NCBI GenBank assembly: GCA_034926605.1
Contig: JAYFQV010000010.1
Span: 62,001 to 126,000, forward strand
Origin: CALXXL01 sp034926605
GTDB taxonomy: Bacteria > Verrucomicrobiota > Lentisphaeria > Victivallales > Victivallaceae
DNA length: 64,000 bases
Direction of reading: 5' to 3'
Part shown: positions 60,263-64,000 of the stretch, in pieces
Layout of the letters: each line of letters opens with the position of its first letter
How positions within the stretch are numbered: position 1 is the first letter of the stretch
Program-made: the position numbers and the translations under genes
Notes under the pieces: model-generated
The model's database searches: none
What the model was told of the DNA's origin: nothing
Seen by the model: only the letters and a program-made list of their open reading frames with translations

Positions 60263-60291
60263 TTGACTTTAACGTTTTAATGTGGTATTTT
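60263..60291 (+). promoter_or_regulatory. Promoter of phosphodiester-glycosidase gene 1
   Basis: TTGACT (60263-60268), 17-bp spacer, TATTTT (60286-60291), followed by AGCAT. Nearly the same promoter precedes the second paralogue. Confidence 0.6.
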
Positions 60292-60326
60292 AGCATTATA
60301 CTTTCAAAAAAGAGGATGATGCTGAA

Positions 60327-61238
60327 ATGAAGAAACTTCTGCCTGCCGGTATCCTGCTGTTCATAGCTTTCGGCGTGCTCGCCGCCTATGCTCCTACCAC
60401 TTCGACCACCTATAAACTCGCGGACGGTCTGGTATACAACAAGTACACCTACAGCAGTCTCTACGGCGGCTATCAGGAAATTTATGTGCTGGAGATCGAT
60501 CTTTCGAAATCGGAACTCGAAGTCGGAATCGGAGTCTGCAAGGACAATATGCTCACCGATACGATGACTCAGGGCAAGGCGCTTGGCGCGCTGGCCGCGG
60601 TCAACGGCGGCTTTGCCGAGATGACCGGCACCCAGCCGTCCACCCCGGTGGGGCTGCTGGTGGCGCAAGGCAAGACATATCGCGGCTATGTGGGATATTA
60701 CAGCACCTATACCGAGGGCGTGCTGTGGATACATGGCCAGCGTGCGGGGGTGGTGGTGCCGAAGGTCGGGTTTTCGCTGGGAATGGCGGACAATATGTGC
60801 TGGTGCTATCCGGTGCTGATGCAGCAGGGCGTCATTTATCCCGAACTGCTTAAAATTACGTCCGATCCCAGCGGTGTGACGCTTTCGCGCCGTTCGCGTA
60901 CCGCGGCGGGCGTTACCAGCAGCCGGCAGAAGATGTATGTGGTGGTGGTGGATGAGCTTGGAACGCGTTACGGCGTCACCTGCAAGGAACTGGCGGACTA
61001 CATGCTTAGCCTCGGCTGTTACGAGGCGATCAACCTTGACGGCGGCGGATCTTCGACGATGTGGACCGGCGCTTATGGACTGATGAACCGTCCGCAGAAC
61101 GGCACTTACCAGCGCCCGGTGTACGATGTGCTTTATGTCCGGAACCGCCAAAAGAGCTATCCGGAAACCGCCACCTCCAATCCGGAAAAGCCGACGCCCG
61201 GAACCATGACCCAATATACCCCGAAGGGCGGTCGCTGA
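60327..61238 (+). CDS. Secreted phosphodiester-glycosidase-like protein, copy 1
   Basis: A 303-residue exported protein with signal peptide about residues 1-19 (MKKLLPAGILLFIAFGVLA). The rest is a NAGPA-type (DUF2233) phosphodiester glycosidase domain: IYVLEIDLSKSELEVGIGV, GKALGALAAVNGGFAEMTG (about 90-108), RSRTAAGV, and the hallmark NLDGGGSSTMW (about residues 237-247). The eukaryotic relative uncovers mannose-6-phosphate; bacterial members are of unknown substrate. It deviates at the consensus NGGFF (NGGFAEM here). A tail of some 30 residues (PETATSNPEKPTPGT) is low in complexity. It is a tandem paralogue of the next gene. Confidence 0.85.
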   Translation: MKKLLPAGILLFIAFGVLAAYAPTTSTTYKLADGLVYNKYTYSSLYGGYQEIYVLEIDLSKSELEVGIGVCKDNMLTDTMTQGKALGALAAVNGGFAEMTGTQPSTPVGLLVAQGKTYRGYVGYYSTYTEGVLWIHGQRAGVVVPKVGFSLGMADNMCWCYPVLMQQGVIYPELLKITSDPSGVTLSRRSRTAAGVTSSRQKMYVVVVDELGTRYGVTCKELADYMLSLGCYEAINLDGGGSSTMWTGAYGLMNRPQNGTYQRPVYDVLYVRNRQKSYPETATSNPEKPTPGTMTQYTPKGGR

Positions 61239-61265
61239 ACCGTCTGGATTATTTCGCAGCGGCTC

Positions 61266-61294
61266 TTGACTTTCATGCGCGAATGTGCTATTTT
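61266..61294 (+). promoter_or_regulatory. Promoter of phosphodiester-glycosidase gene 2
   Basis: TTGACT (61266-61271), 17-bp spacer, TATTTT (61289-61294), followed by AGCAG. It is a duplicate of the promoter at 60263-60291. Confidence 0.6.
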
Positions 61295-61335
61295 AGCAGT
61301 GTATAGGATTGTTGTTAACATTTAAGGATTATAAC

Positions 61336-62244
61336 ATGAAAAGAGTGCTGCTGATTCTGTTGCTGTGCCTCGCCGGAGCCGGGTTGTTCGCCTATACTCC
61401 GACCACCACCACCACCTACAATCTGGCCGACGGGCTGGTATATCACAAGTATACCTACAGCAGCCTCTACGGCGGCTACCAGGAGATATTCGTCCTGGAA
61501 GTCGATCTTACCAAGACCAGTCTGGAAACCGGGATCGGCATTTGCCAGAATAACATGCTGACCAATACCACGAATCAGGGCAAGGCGCTCGGCGCGCTTG
61601 CCGCGGTCAATTGCGGCTTCTTTGCCATGACCGGCCCCGCTCCGTCAACCGCGGTCGGCATGATCGTGGCTCAGGGCAAACTGTTCAAAGGACTGGTCGG
61701 TTATTACAGCAACTACACCGAAGGTTTTCTGTGGATGCACGGCCAGCGCGCCGGTGTGGTCATTCCGTCCCTCGGGTTCTCGGTCGGCATGGCCAACAAT
61801 CTGCGCTGGGGCTATCCGGTGCTGGTTCAGAAGGGTGCGATCTACTCCGAGCTGGCCAAAGTTACCAGCGACACCAGCGGCATCATACTTTCGCGCCGTT
61901 CCCGCACCGCGGTGGGCGTTACCAGCACCCGCCAGAAGATGTATATCGTAGTGGTGGACGAAAGCGGTACGCGCTACGCTGTGACCTGCAAGGAATTGGC
62001 CGACTATATGATCAGCCTGGGCTGCTATGAGGCGATCAACCTCGACGGCGGCGGTTCCTCCACCATGTGGACCAGCGCCTACGGGCTGATGAACCGTCCG
62101 GAGAACGGCACCTACCAGCGCCCGGTTTATGACGTTCTTTATATCCGCAGCAAGCAGGCCAGCTATCCCGAGACCGACACTTCCAATCCGTCGATGCCGT
62201 CTCCCGGAACCATGACCAAGTACACTCCGAAGGGCGCGCGCTGA
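61336..62244 (+). CDS. Secreted phosphodiester-glycosidase-like protein, copy 2
   Basis: A 302-residue paralogue of the gene just upstream, similar along its whole length, with signal peptide MKRVLLILLLCLAGAGLFA. The same domain shows IFVLEVDLTKTSLETGIGI, GALAAVNCGFFAMTG (about 94-108), RSRTAVGV and NLDGGGSSTMW near residue 236. Here the consensus NGGFF reads NCGFF, so each copy has a different substitution. ATG 61336 is the start: AAGGA is 8 bases upstream and it gives the signal peptide, while an in-frame start at 61309 precedes the ribosome binding site. A perfect terminator follows the gene. Confidence 0.85.
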   Translation: MKRVLLILLLCLAGAGLFAYTPTTTTTYNLADGLVYHKYTYSSLYGGYQEIFVLEVDLTKTSLETGIGICQNNMLTNTTNQGKALGALAAVNCGFFAMTGPAPSTAVGMIVAQGKLFKGLVGYYSNYTEGFLWMHGQRAGVVIPSLGFSVGMANNLRWGYPVLVQKGAIYSELAKVTSDTSGIILSRRSRTAVGVTSTRQKMYIVVVDESGTRYAVTCKELADYMISLGCYEAINLDGGGSSTMWTSAYGLMNRPENGTYQRPVYDVLYIRSKQASYPETDTSNPSMPSPGTMTKYTPKGAR

Positions 62245-62261
62245 TATTTCTGTTTTGTTAT

Positions 62262-62295
62262 AAGAAAAAGGCCGGCGCCTGCCGGCCTTTTTCTT
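62262..62295. terminator. Bidirectional rho-independent terminator
   Basis: A perfect 15-bp stem (AAGAAAAAGGCCGGC at 62262-62276 with GCCGGCCTTTTTCTT at 62281-62295) with a 4-base loop. It ends copy 2 of the phosphodiester glycosidase on the plus strand and rmuC on the minus strand. Confidence 0.95.
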
Positions 62296-62305
62296 TTGGC
62301 TTGTG

Positions 62306-63592
62306 TCATTCGTCGATAAGGTCGGCGGCTTCGGCGGCGGGGAGGACGGCCACCTCGCGCAACTTGCGCTCGATGGCGCGGGTGCGTACTCCGGCGGCGT
62401 CGATGTCCTTTACCGCGCTTTCAAGATGACTGCGGGTCTTTTCCAGTACGTCTCCGAACTTGCCGAACTCCGTTTTTACCGCGCTGAGTAGACTCCACAC
62501 TTCGCTGGACCTGCGTTCGATCGCCAGCGTGCGGAACCCCATCTGGAGGCTGTTGAGAAAGGCCATGAGGTTGGCCGGCCCTACCACGGTGACCTTGAAA
62601 TCGCGCTGTATGCGTTCGAACAGACCGGGCTGGCGGAGGATTTCGGCGTACAGGCCTTCGGTCGGCACGAACATCACCGCAAAATCGGTGGTGACCGGCG
62701 GATTCAGGTATTTTTTGTTGATTTCAGAGGCGCAGCGCGTGACAGAGTTTACAAAGCCGGTTACAATCTTCTTGAGTTCCTCCGGCGGCGGCGCGGCGTC
62801 GTAGCCGTCGAGCAGCCGCTGGTAGTCGTCCACCGGAAACTTGGAATCAACCGGCAGCAGCACCGCGGAAGAATCCGGGTCTTTACCCGGCAGCTTTATC
62901 GCGAACTCCACCCGCTCCGTCGTGTTCGGTTTGACCTGGGCGTTTACCACGTATTGTTCGCAGGTCAGGCTTTGCTCCAGCAGGGCTTCCAGTTGTATTT
63001 CGCCGAGGTTGCCGCGGGTTTTCACGTTGGTCAGCACGCGTTTAAGATCGCCGACTCCGGTGGCCAGCGTCTGCATTTCACCTAGTCCTTTCTGGACTTT
63101 TTCGAGATTTTCGCTTATGATCTTAAACGATGCGTTGAAGCGTTTTTCAACGGTTTCCTGTAGTTTTTCATCCACCACCTTGCGCATTTCTTCAAGTTTC
63201 TTGGCGTTCTCGTCGCGCAGCAGTTGAAGTTTTGCATCGAGCGTATCCCTGATGGCGTTGAGCCGGTTTTCGGTGGATGTGTTGAGCAGTTGAAAGCGTT
63301 CGTCGGTCTTGGCCGTGAATCCGGATAGCGTCTGTGCGGTGGAATCTGACAAAGTTTTGAACGAGGCTCCAACCTCCGAACGGTTCTCCGAAAGGCTCTG
63401 CCGCAGTTCTCCGCGGTGGCGTTCAAGTTCGTCCAGAACAGCCTTGCCTTGCAGGTGGAGCATTTCAGGCAGCGCCGCCAGCCGGGTGCCGGTTTCCCGG
63501 GTCACTCCGCTGTTATTTTTAAGCAGCATAACGATAATAAGCAACTGCAGCAATATGGCGGCGGCGGCGAAAACGACCCAAAATATATCCAT
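62306..63592 (-). CDS. rmuC: RmuC-family DNA recombination protein
   Basis: A 428-residue protein: N-terminal membrane helix (MDIFWVVFAAAAILLQLLIIVML), a long coiled coil (about residues 40-180) and the RmuC nuclease-like domain. The latter has LTNVKTRGNLGEIQLEALLEQ (about 190-210), EFAIKLPGK, VDSKFPVDDYQRLLD and FVPTEGLYAEILRQPGLFERI. RmuC in E. coli limits inversions at short repeats; the fold is PD-(D/E)xK-like. AAGGAGG precedes the ATG at 63592, and a promoter lies at 63616-63643. Confidence 0.93.
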   Translation of the reverse strand: MDIFWVVFAAAAILLQLLIIVMLLKNNSGVTRETGTRLAALPEMLHLQGKAVLDELERHRGELRQSLSENRSEVGASFKTLSDSTAQTLSGFTAKTDERFQLLNTSTENRLNAIRDTLDAKLQLLRDENAKKLEEMRKVVDEKLQETVEKRFNASFKIISENLEKVQKGLGEMQTLATGVGDLKRVLTNVKTRGNLGEIQLEALLEQSLTCEQYVVNAQVKPNTTERVEFAIKLPGKDPDSSAVLLPVDSKFPVDDYQRLLDGYDAAPPPEELKKIVTGFVNSVTRCASEINKKYLNPPVTTDFAVMFVPTEGLYAEILRQPGLFERIQRDFKVTVVGPANLMAFLNSLQMGFRTLAIERRSSEVWSLLSAVKTEFGKFGDVLEKTRSHLESAVKDIDAAGVRTRAIERKLREVAVLPAAEAADLIDE

Positions 63593-63615
63593 CGGCTCCT
63601 CCTTATGTTATAATT

Positions 63616-63643
63616 AATTTATCATCTGCTCTCCAGATTGCAA
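63616..63643 (-). promoter_or_regulatory. Candidate promoter of rmuC
   Basis: On the minus strand TTGCAA (63643-63638), 16-bp spacer, TAAATT (63621-63616). Divergent to the AIDA-repeat gene promoter. Confidence 0.4.
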
Positions 63644-63714
63644 ATTTTATTACAATCTTTGTTATTTTAAATTACAAAGCGTGTTGAAATGGAGTTTTTT
63701 TTTCTGCGGCGGTA

Positions 63715-63743
63715 TTGAAATCGATATTTTTTAGTGCTATTAA
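63715..63743 (+). promoter_or_regulatory. Candidate promoter of the AIDA-repeat gene
   Basis: TTGAAA (63715-63720), 17-bp spacer, TATTAA (63738-63743). The leader of about 60 bases ends with AAAGGGGG before ATG 63809. Nothing else is seen in the 216-bp divergent gap. Confidence 0.45.
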
Positions 63744-63808
63744 TAGAATATGAATAAGAGTGTGCCCGAAACGAGACAGTCAATTTTACAACCAAAGGGG
63801 GATTGAAA

Positions 63809-64000
63809 ATGGCTTACACTCCAATTGTCTCTACGACCGTAAATGACGAAGTCGTCGATTCCGGCGTGCAGTCCGTGATCGAGGGAGGCGTCGCAAACAA
63901 CACCACGGTTCTTGCCGGTGCGTCGCAGTATTGCTCCTCGGGCGGCGTGATTTCCGGAACCACTCTCTTCAGCGAAACCAACGCCGGCGCAATCAGCATT
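63809..64000 (+). CDS. Start of an AIDA-repeat surface protein, cut by the window edge
   Basis: Only 64 codons are present and the frame is open to the end. The sequence starts MAYTPIVSTTVNDEVVDSGV and runs on VIEGGVANNTTVLAGASQY, then CSSGGVISGTTLFSETNAG: the GG-x-A-x-x-T-x-V-x-x-G rhythm of AIDA-type autotransporter repeats. Unlike typical autotransporters there is no Sec signal peptide at the N-terminus. An AAAGGGGG site lies 8 bases upstream of ATG. The protein is probably very long; export through another route (for example type I secretion) is only a guess. Confidence 0.65.
   Translation, partial: MAYTPIVSTTVNDEVVDSGVQSVIEGGVANNTTVLAGASQYCSSGGVISGTTLFSETNAGAISI

Noticed and set aside
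1..64000. tRNA and rRNA genes
   Set aside because: No cloverleaf ending in the usual TTCRA arm, and no rRNA-like conserved stretch, was noticed on either strand; a covariance search would be decisive.

Overview
The window is GC-rich chromosomal DNA from a Gram-negative bacterium, most likely a member of the PVC group and specifically a Victivallis-like Lentisphaerota. The evidence for that is two pseudopilin-type proteins with the N-terminal FTLIELLVVIAIIA segment, lipid A/LPS-type genes, a lipoprotein N-acyltransferase (Lnt), secreted polysaccharide-degrading enzymes, a Bat aerotolerance operon and the start of an AIDA-repeat surface protein. The placement is inferred from gene content, not from a marker-gene tree. 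Genes are packed tightly, with many 1-8 bp overlaps. I found no rRNA, tRNA, CRISPR array, insertion sequence, phage gene or clear pseudogene. No intergenic gap exceeds 300 bases.

Layout. 1-5.9 kb: edge fragment of a membrane protein divergent from a LysR regulator; GNAT acetyltransferase and flavin reductase (minus); heterodimeric class I fumarase plus a small Cys-rich ORF; a cobalamin-type riboswitch directly ahead of a pseudopilin; two small membrane/lipoprotein genes (minus). 6.1-12.6 kb: valS, dapA and a secreted heparinase II/III-like protein. 12.6-21.4 kb: a complete moxR/bat operon (MoxR ATPase, DUF58, DUF4381-like membrane protein, BatA, a BatB-BatC fusion with a Gln-rich region, and a BatD-BatE fusion). 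21.4-25.2 kb (minus): pyrR-pyrB-pyrC-hemW. 25.3-32.7 kb: a seven-gene run with an acetylxylan-esterase-like protein, rsmE, a LysM protein, an ABC-auxiliary lipoprotein, mraY, a chagasin-like inhibitor and a GH127 arabinofuranosidase.

32.8-38.3 kb: second pseudopilin, a large secreted PHP-domain protein (minus) and an ArnT/PMT-like glycosyltransferase. 38.3-44.2 kb (minus): nadB, pcnB, a GT4 glycosyltransferase, an unknown gene and an LpxL-like acyltransferase, tightly coupled. 44.3-49.9 kb: lnt, a HIT protein and a eukaryotic-like ileS, closed by a strong terminator. 49.9-51.6 kb (minus): an L-Ala-D/L-Glu epimerase-like enzyme and a GNAT-like protein. 51.8-60.2 kb: EIIA (PtsN-like), a Zn-ribbon protein, pyrE, secA, a PurS-PurL fusion and a tRNA-dihydrouridine synthase. 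60.3-62.3 kb: two tandem phosphodiester-glycosidase paralogues with duplicated promoters. 62.3-64 kb: rmuC (minus) and the start of an AIDA-repeat protein.

How the genes work together. Most are housekeeping genes: translation, pyrimidine, purine, lysine and NAD synthesis, protein export and envelope assembly. Embedded among them are secreted carbohydrate-active enzymes (heparinase-like, acetylxylan esterase, GH127, phosphodiester glycosidases), which fits a gut or host-associated glycan degrader. The most unusual points are the cobalamin riboswitch in front of an orphan pseudopilin, the two Bat fusions, the glutaminase-less PurS-PurL fusion, and the tandem phosphodiester glycosidases in which each copy has lost a different residue of the same motif.
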